A stretch of DNA of 48,417 bases from an uncultured Solirubrobacteraceae bacterium. GTDB lineage: Bacteria; Actinomycetota; Thermoleophilia; Solirubrobacterales; Solirubrobacteraceae. Numbering within the stretch: the first letter of the stretch is position 1; each line of letters begins with the position of its first letter. The notes beneath the pieces were generated by a model. That model ran no database searches and was not told the DNA's origin. It saw nothing but the letters and a program-made list of their open reading frames with translations. This document shows, piece by piece, positions 23,562-32,375 of this stretch. The translations under genes and the position numbers were made by a program. The stretch spans positions 1 through 48,417 of the forward strand of contig CADCVQ010000147.1 of the NCBI GenBank assembly GCA_902806175.1, read 5' to 3'.

Positions 23562-24176
23562 GTGGCTACTGAGCACCAAGCTCCGGAAGAGCTGGTCGAG
23601 CGGGTCCAGGAACTCCTGGGCTCGCTCGACGAGATCGCCGATCCTGTCGCGCAGAACCGCGTACAGGAGCTCATCGGCGCAGTTCTCGAGTTGTACGGAG
23701 CTGGTCTGGAGCGGATCCTCGGCGTCCTCGCGGACGCCGGGGAGCCGGCGCTCCCGATCCGCGACGCACTGCTCGACGACGGCGTCGTCGCAAGCCTGCT
23801 GCTGATCCACGGCCTGTTTCCGGTGCCGCTGGAGGAGCGCGTCATGCAGGGCCTGGACAACGTCCGCCCGTTCCTCGCGGGTCACGGCGGCAACGTCGAG
23901 CTCGTCAGCGTCGAGAACGGGATCGCCCGGCTGCGGCTGCAGGGCAGCTGCGACGGCTGTCCGGCCTCGGCGTCGACGCTGGAGAACGCGTTGCGTGAGG
24001 CGATCGACGAGGTCGCTCCATATCTGCTCGGGCTCGAAGTCGAGGGCGTCGTCGGGCTGGACGAGGAGCAGGCCACCCCGGCGGGGCTGTCGCTGCCGAT
24101 GGTCCAGGTTGGAGGGACGAGTTTGCCGGTGGCAGATGCGCCCTACACCGAGTGTCCGTCGGGCGTGGGGAAGTGA
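23562..24176 (+). CDS. NifU C-terminal-domain protein
   Basis: 204 residues from the GTG at 23562. The central region (about 87-160: VMQGLDNVRPFLAGHGGNVELVSVENGIARLRLQGSCDGCPASASTLENALREAI) is a NifU-like Fe-S scaffold domain with the CxxC pair. It is flanked by an N-terminal helical extension of about 85 residues and a C-terminal tail of about 40 residues. Such a gene regularly follows hhyL, where it may deliver or repair Fe-S clusters of the small subunit or take part in electron transfer. The exact role is unproven. GTGA overlap with the next gene. Confidence 0.9.
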   Translation: MATEHQAPEELVERVQELLGSLDEIADPVAQNRVQELIGAVLELYGAGLERILGVLADAGEPALPIRDALLDDGVVASLLLIHGLFPVPLEERVMQGLDNVRPFLAGHGGNVELVSVENGIARLRLQGSCDGCPASASTLENALREAIDEVAPYLLGLEVEGVVGLDEEQATPAGLSLPMVQVGGTSLPVADAPYTECPSGVGK

Positions 24177-24796
24177 CTGCCGGCGGACGCCTGCCTTCCA
24201 CGCTTGTGACAGGCCTGGGCCGCCTTGCGCGGCCCGCGCCTGTTCAGACCGAGAAGTGCGAGATCTGTGGAAGGCCGCTGTCAGACGACCACCGGCACCT
24301 GCTCGAGCTCAACGAGCGACGCATCCTGTGTTCGTGCGAGCCCTGCCTGGCGATGAAGTCGGGACTGGAGAGCTACTGCCCCGTCGGAACGCGGACGCTG
24401 TGGCTCGACGACTTCGTGTTCCCGGACGAGCTGTGGGCGGCCTTCCAGCTGCCCGTGGGTCTGGCCTTCTTCATGCGCTCGACGGGAACGAACCGCGTCG
24501 TCGCGCTGTACCCGAGCCCGGCCGGCGCGACAGAGTGCGAGTTGCATCTCGAGAGCTGGGACAAGCTGCTCGAGCTCAACCCGATCCTGCGTGATCTCGA
24601 GGCCGATGCCGAGGCGCTCGTCGTCAACCGCATGGTCGGCGCGCACCAGCACGCGATCGTGCCGATCGACGAGTGCTACCGCCTCGTCGGCCTGATCAAG
24701 TCGACGTGGGAGGGCATCTCGGGCGGCAACGCGATCGCCGATGCCGTGCCCAAGTTCTTCGAGTACGTACGCCACAAGGCCGGAGTTGTCGGATGA
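24173..24796 (+). CDS. DUF5947 family protein
   Basis: 207 residues from the GTG at 24173. The N-terminal third has KCEICGRPL, a downstream DDHRHL and ILCSCEPCLAM: two CxxC pairs plus His that probably bind zinc or another metal. The rest is mixed alpha/beta with no known catalytic motif. DUF5947 genes occur in group 1h hydrogenase operons of actinobacteria; their function is undefined. Translationally coupled on both sides, which argues for stoichiometric production with the hydrogenase. Confidence 0.85.
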   Translation: MTAGGRLPSTLVTGLGRLARPAPVQTEKCEICGRPLSDDHRHLLELNERRILCSCEPCLAMKSGLESYCPVGTRTLWLDDFVFPDELWAAFQLPVGLAFFMRSTGTNRVVALYPSPAGATECELHLESWDKLLELNPILRDLEADAEALVVNRMVGAHQHAIVPIDECYRLVGLIKSTWEGISGGNAIADAVPKFFEYVRHKAGVVG

Positions 24797-25500
24797 GTTC
24801 CCAATCAGACGCTGCGAGGCCGCCGAGTGAGGAACGTGACTACAGGCCGGAGGTCACCTTCGAGGTCCTCGGCGTCGCGCACGAGCCCTTTGCCGCTCAG
24901 CCCACGCTGCGCTTCGAGCTCAGCGTGTTCGAGCCGACGGACCGGCCGATCTACGCGATCTCCCTGACCGCGCAGATCAACTTCGATCCCGCGCGGCGCG
25001 AGTACGACGCAACGACGCGCGAGGATCTCTACGAGCTGTTTGGCACGCCCGATCGCTGGCCCTCGACGACGCGCAGCTTCCTGTGGACTCACGCGAGCAC
25101 GATCGTGCACTCGTTCGCCGGCGCCATCACGTTCGGATTGGAGGTCCCGTGCACGGCGGATCTCGAGATGGTTGCCTCGCGATATGTCTCGGCGCTGCCC
25201 GACGGAGACGTGCCGTTGACCTTCCACTTCACCGGTCGGGTGCTGTACCAGGGGCCGCAGCGCCAGGTTCAGGTGCTGCACCTGCCGTGGCACACCACGG
25301 CACAGTACCGGATGCCCGTCACCGCCTGGAAGGACATGATGAAGCACCATCATGGTGAGTCGGGCTTCGTGATCCTGCACAACGACACGCTCGAAGAGTT
25401 CAAGAGGTACAAGCGAGCCCATGGCCTGCACAGCTTCGACGCGGTCGCCCTCGACCTGCTCAAGCACGTGCCCGTAGACGACGAAGGAGAGAACGGATGA
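24793..25500 (+). CDS. DUF6084 family hydrogenase-associated protein
   Basis: 235 residues with ATGA overlaps at both ends. Predominantly beta, starting VTFEVLGVAHEPFAAQPTLRFELSVFEPTDRPIYAISLTAQI, which fits the DUF6084 family. No signal peptide, membrane helix or obvious metal ligands, apart from a KHHHGES segment near residue 190. The family is confined largely to hydrogenase loci and its function is unknown. Confidence 0.82.
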   Translation: MSSQSDAARPPSEERDYRPEVTFEVLGVAHEPFAAQPTLRFELSVFEPTDRPIYAISLTAQINFDPARREYDATTREDLYELFGTPDRWPSTTRSFLWTHASTIVHSFAGAITFGLEVPCTADLEMVASRYVSALPDGDVPLTFHFTGRVLYQGPQRQVQVLHLPWHTTAQYRMPVTAWKDMMKHHHGESGFVILHNDTLEEFKRYKRAHGLHSFDAVALDLLKHVPVDDEGENG

Positions 25501-26639
25501 CCAGCGGCATCGAACCGATCAGCCCCGCGACCCCGTCCGACGTCGGCATCACGTCGTCGAAGTCGCACCTCGAGCGGCTCGTCGACTCGCTGCTGTTCGA
25601 GGGCTACGCGCTCTACCCGTACACTCCGGGCGCGACGAAGAACGCGACGCCGACGCCGTTCGGGATAGTCTATCCGGCCGACTACGCAAAGCATCAGTCA
25701 CACGCGTTCGACCGCATGCAGATGCAGGGCGTCGTGACCTCCGCCGATGCGGTCGTCACCGGCGAGGTGCGCTTTCTGCAGCCGTCCGGCGAGCAGCACC
25801 AAGCCGTCGAGCGGCGCGTGCAGCTCGGCGCGGCGCCCTCGACGGTGAAGTTCGAGTTCGGCGATCTGGAGGGCAAGGCGGAGCTGATCGTCGAGCGGCT
25901 GCCGGATGGCCACGGGCGCGTGACGCTGCAGGTCGAGAACATCACGCCGCTGACCGACGAGGAGCAGACCGCCGACCGCAAGGAGGCGCTGCTGAAGAGC
26001 ATGCTCTCCACGCACCTGCTCGCGAGGGTCATGGGCGCAGAGAAGTTCATCTCGCCGCTGGAGCGCGGGGATGACGGCGTCGCCGGCTGCTGCCAGGTGA
26101 ACACCTGGCCCGTGCTCGCGACACCACAGGACGACGCCCTGCTGGCGCCGACGATCCTGCTGCCAGAGCATCCGGAGATCGCCCCTGAGAGCGTCAACGA
26201 CTTCTTCGACGGCACCGAGATCGAGGAGGCGCTCGTGCTGCATATTCAGGCGCTGTCGGACCAGGAGCGCGAGGAGATCGCAGCTCAGGACCCGAAGGTG
26301 CGCGAGATGCTGGCGCGAGCCGACGCGACGACGCCCCAGCAGCTGATGGATCTCCATGGCCGCGTACGGATCGAGGATCCGCCCGGCGAGCGCGATGTCA
26401 CCTTCAACGGCGTCAGGTACCGCCGCGGGGACAAGGTCATCTTGCACCCGCCGCAGAACGCAGACGTCTACGACAAGATGCTCGACGGCCGCTCTGCGAC
26501 GATCCACAGGCTGTTTCTGCGCGTCGACGATCGCCTCCACATCGGTGTCACGGTCGACGACGATCCGATGCAGGAGATTCTGGGGGAGAGCGGGCGCTTT
26601 CTGTTCTTCTTCGCCGAAGAGGTCGAGGTGCTGACGTGA
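25497..26639 (+). CDS. Conserved hydrogenase-operon protein of unknown function
   Basis: 380 residues, not recognised beyond its locus. The first half (LERLVDSLLFEGYALYPYTPGATKNATPTPFGIVYP) resembles the start of a conserved family that accompanies group 1h hydrogenases; the middle has helical acidic segments and a CC pair (VAGCCQVNTWP). The C-terminal part (GVRYRRGDKVILHPPQNADVYDKMLDGRSATI) looks like a small beta-barrel of SH3 or KOW type. Coupled by ATGA and GTGA overlaps to both neighbours. Possibly a scaffold for hydrogenase assembly or membrane linkage; this is inference. Confidence 0.8.
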   Translation: MTSGIEPISPATPSDVGITSSKSHLERLVDSLLFEGYALYPYTPGATKNATPTPFGIVYPADYAKHQSHAFDRMQMQGVVTSADAVVTGEVRFLQPSGEQHQAVERRVQLGAAPSTVKFEFGDLEGKAELIVERLPDGHGRVTLQVENITPLTDEEQTADRKEALLKSMLSTHLLARVMGAEKFISPLERGDDGVAGCCQVNTWPVLATPQDDALLAPTILLPEHPEIAPESVNDFFDGTEIEEALVLHIQALSDQEREEIAAQDPKVREMLARADATTPQQLMDLHGRVRIEDPPGERDVTFNGVRYRRGDKVILHPPQNADVYDKMLDGRSATIHRLFLRVDDRLHIGVTVDDDPMQEILGESGRFLFFFAEEVEVLT

Positions 26640-27265
26640 GCGAGGACGAGCAGCGAGACAACGAGACGCTCGAGCCGCCGCGCGACAACTGGCGCCCGCC
26701 GGCGCCGGATGCGCCCCTGGAGCTGAGTGAACCGGACGTGTCCGGGCGTCCCAAGCAGGTGCTGATCGCCGGCATCGGCAACGCCTGGCAGCGCGACGAC
26801 GGCTTTGGCAGCGAGGTCGCGCGGCGCCTCGAGGGCCGCGAGCTGCCCGAGGGCATCGCGGTGATCGACTTCGGTACCGGCGGCCTGGATCTCGCCTACC
26901 AGGTGATGTACGGCTACGACGGCCTGCTGATGATCGACGTCAGCCGCCAGGGCGGATCGCCCGGAACGCTGTACGTGATGGAGGTCGACGAGGACGAGGT
27001 CCCCGGCGGCTCGGTCGAGGACGGCGAGGTCCTCAACCCGCACGCGATGGATCCCGAGACGGTCCTGCGCTTCATCAAGATCACCGGCGGCTGGCCGGGC
27101 AAGGTCGTCATCGTCGCGTGCGAGCCCGCAACGATCGAGGAGATGGGCGTCGGCCTGACGCCGGCCGTCGAGGAGGCCGTCGATCGCGCGGTCGACCTCG
27201 TCCTGGAGACCGCCAAGGAGCTGCTCACCGACGAGGCGTACGCGTCGGTCGACGACGCGAAGTAG
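26636..27265 (+). CDS. HyaD-type hydrogenase maturation protease
   Basis: 209 residues with a GTG start overlapping the previous stop. After an N-terminal extension of about 40 residues the peptidase domain begins VLIAGIGNAWQRDDGFGSEVARRLE, the family signature that includes the DDG.G loop, and continues with LLMIDVSR and VIVACEP. Enzymes of this family remove the C-terminal tail of the large subunit after nickel insertion, here expected after H574 of HhyL. Only one such protease is visible, so it is the likely partner. Confidence 0.92.
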   Translation: MSEDEQRDNETLEPPRDNWRPPAPDAPLELSEPDVSGRPKQVLIAGIGNAWQRDDGFGSEVARRLEGRELPEGIAVIDFGTGGLDLAYQVMYGYDGLLMIDVSRQGGSPGTLYVMEVDEDEVPGGSVEDGEVLNPHAMDPETVLRFIKITGGWPGKVVIVACEPATIEEMGVGLTPAVEEAVDRAVDLVLETAKELLTDEAYASVDDAK

Positions 27266-27270
27266 ACGAC

Positions 27271-27636
27271 GTGCACGAGTTCGATCTTTCGAGCGCGATC
27301 GTCGCAACGGTCAACAAGCACGCCGAGGGGCGCAGGGTCACGCACGTGACGCTGCGCATCGGCCGGCTGCGTCAGGTCGTCAAGGACACGCTCGAGTTCT
27401 ACCTGGCGATCGTCGGCAAGGACACCCCTTGCGAGGGCGCTACGCTGGAGATCATCGACGTTCCGGCGGTTTTGGTCTGCGACACCTGCCAGAACGAGTG
27501 GCAGATCGAGATCCCGGCGTTCATCTGCGGGACCTGCGGACCCGGAGCGGTCGAGGTCAAGACGGGCGAGGAATTCATGGTCGAGTCGATCGAGGTCGAG
27601 GACGAGGAGGACGCGGCATGCACCGCACCAAGGTGA
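27271..27636 (+). CDS. hypA: Nickel metallochaperone HypA
   Basis: 121 residues. The GTG at 27271 gives the essential N-terminus fMet-His-Glu (H2 is a nickel ligand), which decides the start. The zinc site is C70, C73, C86 and C89 (CDTC and CGTC). It delivers nickel to the hydrogenase with HypB. It overlaps hypB by 19 bases. Confidence 0.95.
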   Translation: MHEFDLSSAIVATVNKHAEGRRVTHVTLRIGRLRQVVKDTLEFYLAIVGKDTPCEGATLEIIDVPAVLVCDTCQNEWQIEIPAFICGTCGPGAVEVKTGEEFMVESIEVEDEEDAACTAPR

Positions 27637-28355
27637 GGGTCGTCGAGGACGCTCTCGACGCCAACAACACGATCGCATCGGCGAACCGCGGTGATTTCGA
27701 TCGCTCCGACGTCACGGTCGTGAACCTCATGAGCGCTCCCGGCGCGGGCAAGACGACGCTGCTGGAGCGCGGCCTGGAAGGGCTCGCCGAGGAAGGACTT
27801 CGCGTCGGCGTCCTCGAGGGCGACGTCCAGGGCAGCTTCGACGCCGACCGGCTGTCGGTCCTGCACATCCCAGTCGTGCAGCTCAACACCGACAACGGCT
27901 TCGGCGGCGAGTGCCATCTCGACGCGAACATGGTCCGCTCGGCGCTGCCGGCGGTCCCGCTCGCCGAGCTCGACGTCCTGATCGTCGAGAACGTCGGCAA
28001 TCTCGTCTGCCCGGCGGAGTTCCGCATCGGGGAGGACTCGCGGATCATGGTCTGCTCGGTGACCGAGGGCGAGGACAAGCCGCTGAAGTACCCGCTCATG
28101 TTCCGCGCCTGCGAGCTCGTCGTCATCAACAAGGTCGATCTGCTCGAGCATCTCGACTTCGACGTCGACCGCCTCGAGGCGAACATCCGCCAGGTCAACC
28201 ACCACGCCACGGTCATGCGCGTCAGCGCGAAGACCGGCGAGGGCGTCGAGGAGTTCCGCACGTGGCTGAAGGACCTTCCCGCGCGGGTGGCGGCCGAGGC
28301 AGCTCACGATCACGAGCACCACGACCACGCCGACCACGAGCACGCACCCGCGTGA
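27618..28355 (+). CDS. hypB: Nickel GTPase HypB with C-terminal His-rich tail
   Basis: 245 residues. The P-loop SAPGAGKTT is at 39-47, and the EGD, ENVGNLVCPAEF and NKVDLLEH motifs of the SIMIBI GTPase follow. HypB drives nickel transfer through HypA. The last 16 residues contain seven histidines alternating with Asp/Glu, a nickel-storage type tail; most His-rich HypB proteins have this stretch at the N-terminus instead. The ATG at 27618 lies within the end of hypA, indicating coupling. Confidence 0.95.
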   Translation: MHRTKVRVVEDALDANNTIASANRGDFDRSDVTVVNLMSAPGAGKTTLLERGLEGLAEEGLRVGVLEGDVQGSFDADRLSVLHIPVVQLNTDNGFGGECHLDANMVRSALPAVPLAELDVLIVENVGNLVCPAEFRIGEDSRIMVCSVTEGEDKPLKYPLMFRACELVVINKVDLLEHLDFDVDRLEANIRQVNHHATVMRVSAKTGEGVEEFRTWLKDLPARVAAEAAHDHEHHDHADHEHAPA

Positions 28356-29578
28356 GCCAGTCGGCGCTCATCGGCGCCGAGCGGGTCGAGGCTCTGCTGC
28401 GCGACCGCAGTGAGTGCAACGCGCAGTTCTTTGCCGCGGAGGCCGAGCGGCTCGCGCGCCTGTGCCACAGGATGGCCGAGCGCTTCGCGCGCGAGGGCCG
28501 CCTCGTGGCCTTCGGCGCAACACCCGCCGACCGCTCCGACGCGCGCCACGTCGCGGTCGAGTTCGTCCATCCGGTCATCGTCGGCAAGAGCGCGCTGCCG
28601 GCGCTCGGGATCGCCGGCGAGGGCGGTCGCGTCGCCGCCCAGGTCGCGCTCGAGGCCGAGGGCGAGGACATCGCGATGGGCTTTGGCGAGAACCCCGACA
28701 CGTTCGCCGCGCTCGGCGCGGCGCGCGAGCGCGGCTGCCTGACGATCGCGTTCGCGCCTGGCTCGGGCGCGGAGTGGGAGTTCGACCTCTCGGGAGTGCC
28801 GGATCCGTTCATCCGGCAGGAGATCGTCGAGACGCTCTACCACCTGCTGTGGGAGCTCGTCCACATCTTCCTCGACCACCGCGGGCTGCTCGAGGGCCGT
28901 GCCGCCAAGCCCGTCCACGACCCGGGCGCGTCGAGCTTCCTCTATCCCTTCCTCACCCAGCAGGAGCACAACCTCGACGAGATCCTCGACGACGTGCGCA
29001 AGTCGATGCTGCTCAAGGCCGACGAGGTCATGGCGCTGCGCGCGCAGTCGCTCACCGAGGGCTGCGACACGCTACTCGTCGCCGCGCGCGTCCTGCGCGA
29101 GCGCCTCGATGCCGGCGGGCGGCTGATCGCGCTCGGCAACGGCGGCTCGGCGACCGACGCGATGGACGTCGTCGCCGACTTCCACACCCCGCTGTACGGC
29201 GGCCCCCCGCGGCGCGCGCTGGACCTCACCGAGGACACCGGCATCATCACCGCCGTCGCCAACGACATCGGCACGGAGGAGATCTTCCAGCGCCAGGTGA
29301 TCGCCTATGGCCGCGCGGGCGACGTGCTGCTCGCCCTGTCGACGAGCGGCAACTCGCTGAGCATCCTCGAGGCGCTCAAGGAGGCGCGCAAGCGCAAGCT
29401 CGTGACGATCGCCTGCGTCGGCTACGACGGCGGCAACGTCGCCGCGAACAACCTCGCCGACCACATCATCGTCACGCGCTCGCAGAACATCCCGCGCATC
29501 CAGGAGGCGCAGGCGAGCGTCTACCACGTGCTGCGCGAGCTCGTCGAGCTCGTCGGCCCGCAGATCCCGGCGCCGTGA
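28352..29578 (+). CDS. Double SIS-domain sugar-isomerase-like protein
   Basis: 408 residues with GTGA overlap on both sides. The C-terminal half is a GmhA-like sugar-phosphate isomerase (SIS) domain: LIALGNGGSATDAMDVVADF with the substrate loop at 262-266, then ALSTSGNSLSILEAL. The N-terminal half (about 10-190) has a similar helix-strand order but lacks the Ser-rich loops. Phosphoheptose-isomerase-like genes are regular members of actinobacterial hydrogenase loci, with unclear purpose. The N-terminal domain could be regulatory or bind a maturation partner. Sugar substrate unknown. Confidence 0.85.
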   Translation: MSQSALIGAERVEALLRDRSECNAQFFAAEAERLARLCHRMAERFAREGRLVAFGATPADRSDARHVAVEFVHPVIVGKSALPALGIAGEGGRVAAQVALEAEGEDIAMGFGENPDTFAALGAARERGCLTIAFAPGSGAEWEFDLSGVPDPFIRQEIVETLYHLLWELVHIFLDHRGLLEGRAAKPVHDPGASSFLYPFLTQQEHNLDEILDDVRKSMLLKADEVMALRAQSLTEGCDTLLVAARVLRERLDAGGRLIALGNGGSATDAMDVVADFHTPLYGGPPRRALDLTEDTGIITAVANDIGTEEIFQRQVIAYGRAGDVLLALSTSGNSLSILEALKEARKRKLVTIACVGYDGGNVAANNLADHIIVTRSQNIPRIQEAQASVYHVLRELVELVGPQIPAP

Positions 29579-31869
29579 GCACACAGTCCGAGGGGGCGAA
29601 GCGGCGCGTCCGCGCCCGCGTGGACGGCACCGTGCAGGGCGTCGGCTACCGGCCGTTCGTGTTCCGCCTCGCGGGCGAGCTGGGGATCGCCGGCTGGGTG
29701 CTCAACGACGAGCGCGGCGTGCTCGTCGAGGCCGAGGGCGCGCCCGATGCCGTCCACGTGTTCCTCGCGCGCCTGCGCGCCGACGCGCCGCCGCTGGCTG
29801 AGGTGCGCGGCGTCGAGGCGCAGGACGTGCCCGTCGTCGGGGCGCCCGGCTTCGAGATCGTCGCGAGCGCGCACGGCGGCGCCGCGACAGCGTCGGTCAC
29901 GCCGGACTCCGCGACATGCGAGGACTGCCTCGCGGAGCTCGCCGATCCCGCCGACCGCCGCCACCGCTATCCGTTCTTGAACTGCACGAACTGCGGGCCG
30001 CGCTTCACGATCGTGCGCGGGATCCCCTACGACCGCCCGCTGACGACGATGGCGGGCTTTCTGATGTGCGACGCCTGCCGGGCGGAGTACGAGGACCCTG
30101 CCGACCGTCGCTTCCACGCCCAGCCCAACGCCTGCCCCGTCTGCGGACCGCAGGTCCGGCTGCTCGAGCGCGACGGCAGCCCGGTAGAGCGCACCGCCGG
30201 AGCCGACGCCGTGCGTGCCGCCGCCGACGACCTGCTCGCGGGCCGGATCCTGGCAGTCAAGGGCCTCGGCGGCTACCACCTCGCGTGCCGCGCCGACAGC
30301 GAGGATGCGGTCGCCGCGCTGCGCGCACGCAAGCGCCGCGAGGATCGCCCGTTCGCGCTGCTCGTTCGCGATCTGCAGACAGCGCGCGAGCTCGTCGAGC
30401 TGGGGCCGGGCGAGGAGGCGTTGCTGACCTCGCGCGCGCGGCCGATCGTGCTCGCGCGGCGCTTGGCGGGCGCTGCGGTGGCGGCGTCCGTCGCGCCCAA
30501 CGCTCCCGACCTCGGTCTGATGCTGCCCTACACGCCGCTGCACGAGCTGCTCGCGAGCGACACCGGCGTGCCGCTCGTCATGACGAGCGGCAACCTGTCC
30601 GACGAGCCGATCGCGTTCTCCGACGACGACGCGCGCGAACGCTTGAGTGCGATCGCCGACCGCTTCCTCGTGCATGACCGGCCGATCGCGACGCGGACCG
30701 ACGACTCGGTCGTGCGCGTCGTGCGCGAGCGACCGCTCATGCTGCGCCGGTCGCGCGGCTACGTGCCTGCGAGCCTCGATCTGCCCGTGCCGGCAGCAGT
30801 CGACGTGCTTGGCGTCGGCGCGGAGCAGAAGAATGCGTTCTGCGTCGCCAAGGGCGCGCGCGCCTGGCCGAGCCACCACATCGGCGACCTCAAGAACTAC
30901 GAGACGCTGCAGTCCCTCGAGACCGGCATCGAGCACTTCCAGAACCTCTTCGAGGTCGCGCCGCAGCTGCTCGTCCACGACCTGCACCCCGACTATCTCT
31001 CGACGCGCTACGCGCTGGGCCGCGAGGACGTGCAGCTGTTCTCCGTCCAGCACCACCATGCGCATCTCGCGGCGACGCTCGCCGAGCACGGCGAGACGGG
31101 CCCCGCCGTCGGCGCGATCTTCGACGGCACCGGCTACGGGACCGACGGCACGGTGTGGGGTGGTGAGATCCTCGTCGGCGGCCTGGACCGGATCGAGCGC
31201 TGCGGCCGGATCCGTCCGATCCGCATGCCAGGCGGTGAGCGCGCGATCGCCGAGCCGTGGCGGATGGCGGCGGCCTGGCTGACCGAGATCCAGGCCCCGC
31301 TGCCGCCGGCGTTCGAGGACATCGCGCAGCCGCGCTGGAACATGGTCGCGCGGATGTCGACCAACGGCATGGGCTCGCCGTTTACGTCCAGCGCCGGGCG
31401 GCTGTTCGACGCCGTCGCCGCGCTCTGCGGCGTGCGCCTGGAGGTCACGTACGAGGGCCAGGCGGCGATCGAGTTCGAGGCACTCGCCGACCGCGCGGCC
31501 GCCGACCCCTACCCGCTGGAGCTCGAGCACCGCGGCAGCGCCATCGCGCTCGACGTCCGCCCGACGATCGTCGCGGTGCTCGACGACATCGCCGCCGGGG
31601 TGCCCGTGGGGACGATCTCCGCGCGCTTTCATGCCGGCCTCGCCCACGCGACCGCCGCGGCGCTCGTCCTCGTCGCCGAGCGCCGGCAGCTCGCCCTCGT
31701 GGTCTTGTCCGGCGGCGTCTTTCAAAATCGCCTGCTGCTCGAGCTTACGAGCGCCGGCCTCGAGCAGGCGGGGCTGCGCGTGCTCGTGCCCGAGCGGTTG
31801 CCTCCCAACGACGGCCAGATCGCCTTCGGCCAGGTCGCCATCGCGGCGGCACGCCTTGCGGCGGGCTGA
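29575..31869 (+). CDS. hypF: Carbamoyltransferase HypF
   Basis: 764 residues, full length. Domains in order: acylphosphatase (about 8-98, RVDGTVQGVGYRPFVFRLA), two zinc fingers (about 115-190, CEDC/CTNCG and CDAC/CPVCG), a YrdC-like domain (about 205-385, LAVKGLGGYHLAC) and a Kae1-like domain (about 400-764, VQHHHAHLAATLAEHG and LSGGVFQNRLL). It turns carbamoyl phosphate and ATP into the carbamoyl adenylate that supplies the CN ligands of the NiFe site through HypE. The GTG start overlaps the SIS gene. Confidence 0.98.
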   Translation: MSTQSEGAKRRVRARVDGTVQGVGYRPFVFRLAGELGIAGWVLNDERGVLVEAEGAPDAVHVFLARLRADAPPLAEVRGVEAQDVPVVGAPGFEIVASAHGGAATASVTPDSATCEDCLAELADPADRRHRYPFLNCTNCGPRFTIVRGIPYDRPLTTMAGFLMCDACRAEYEDPADRRFHAQPNACPVCGPQVRLLERDGSPVERTAGADAVRAAADDLLAGRILAVKGLGGYHLACRADSEDAVAALRARKRREDRPFALLVRDLQTARELVELGPGEEALLTSRARPIVLARRLAGAAVAASVAPNAPDLGLMLPYTPLHELLASDTGVPLVMTSGNLSDEPIAFSDDDARERLSAIADRFLVHDRPIATRTDDSVVRVVRERPLMLRRSRGYVPASLDLPVPAAVDVLGVGAEQKNAFCVAKGARAWPSHHIGDLKNYETLQSLETGIEHFQNLFEVAPQLLVHDLHPDYLSTRYALGREDVQLFSVQHHHAHLAATLAEHGETGPAVGAIFDGTGYGTDGTVWGGEILVGGLDRIERCGRIRPIRMPGGERAIAEPWRMAAAWLTEIQAPLPPAFEDIAQPRWNMVARMSTNGMGSPFTSSAGRLFDAVAALCGVRLEVTYEGQAAIEFEALADRAAADPYPLELEHRGSAIALDVRPTIVAVLDDIAAGVPVGTISARFHAGLAHATAAALVLVAERRQLALVVLSGGVFQNRLLLELTSAGLEQAGLRVLVPERLPPNDGQIAFGQVAIAAARLAAG

Positions 31870-31892
31870 GGCGGCCGTATCCTCTGCTCGGG

Positions 31893-32375
31893 ATGGACAG
31901 CTTCGCGCTGAGTGAGCGCTGGAACGGCTGGTCGCGCCTGGACACGATGGTCGCGGCCGCGCGCGCCGCGGTCACCACGGGACCGCTGGATCCGCTCGTC
32001 TGCGAGGTGACGATCGAGGGCGACGAGCAGACCGTCACCCTCGACGGCCTCGACGCGCTCGAAGCGCTGCTCGGCGCCGGCGAGGATCCGCTGTCGCTGG
32101 ACATCTACGTCGCGCACGCCGTCGAGGACGAAGCCAGCCTGATGCTCGTCTACAACGGGCGCTGGCTGCAGATCAACGGGTCGGGCAGCGACTGGACGCG
32201 CGCGCGACAGGCCTACGACGCTGCCTATGTCGAGCTCGCGCTCGTGTACGGCATCACGACGTTCAAGCTGCCCGAGCTGCCGGCGGACACGGTCGCGCAG
32301 ACGCGCCGGCGGATCGGCGTCAAGGACCAGGATCCGGGCCGCGAGCCCGGTCCGCCCGGCGCAGCGCGGCGCTAA
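31893..32375 (+). CDS. Hypothetical protein at the end of the hydrogenase operon
   Basis: 160 residues from the ATG at 31893, 23 bases after hypF. It starts MDSFALSERWNGWSRLDTMVAAARAAV and has a mixed alpha/beta composition, a Trp-rich strand (LMLVYNGRWLQINGSGSDWTRARQAYD) and a disordered Pro/Arg tail. No family recognised. The closing end overlaps a convergent minus-strand gene by four bases. Co-transcription with hypF is likely from spacing. Confidence 0.7.
   Translation: MDSFALSERWNGWSRLDTMVAAARAAVTTGPLDPLVCEVTIEGDEQTVTLDGLDALEALLGAGEDPLSLDIYVAHAVEDEASLMLVYNGRWLQINGSGSDWTRARQAYDAAYVELALVYGITTFKLPELPADTVAQTRRRIGVKDQDPGREPGPPGAARR

Noticed and set aside
29521-31725. 734-codon open frame opposite hypF
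   Set aside because: Same antisense shadow pattern; hypF is unmistakable on the plus strand.
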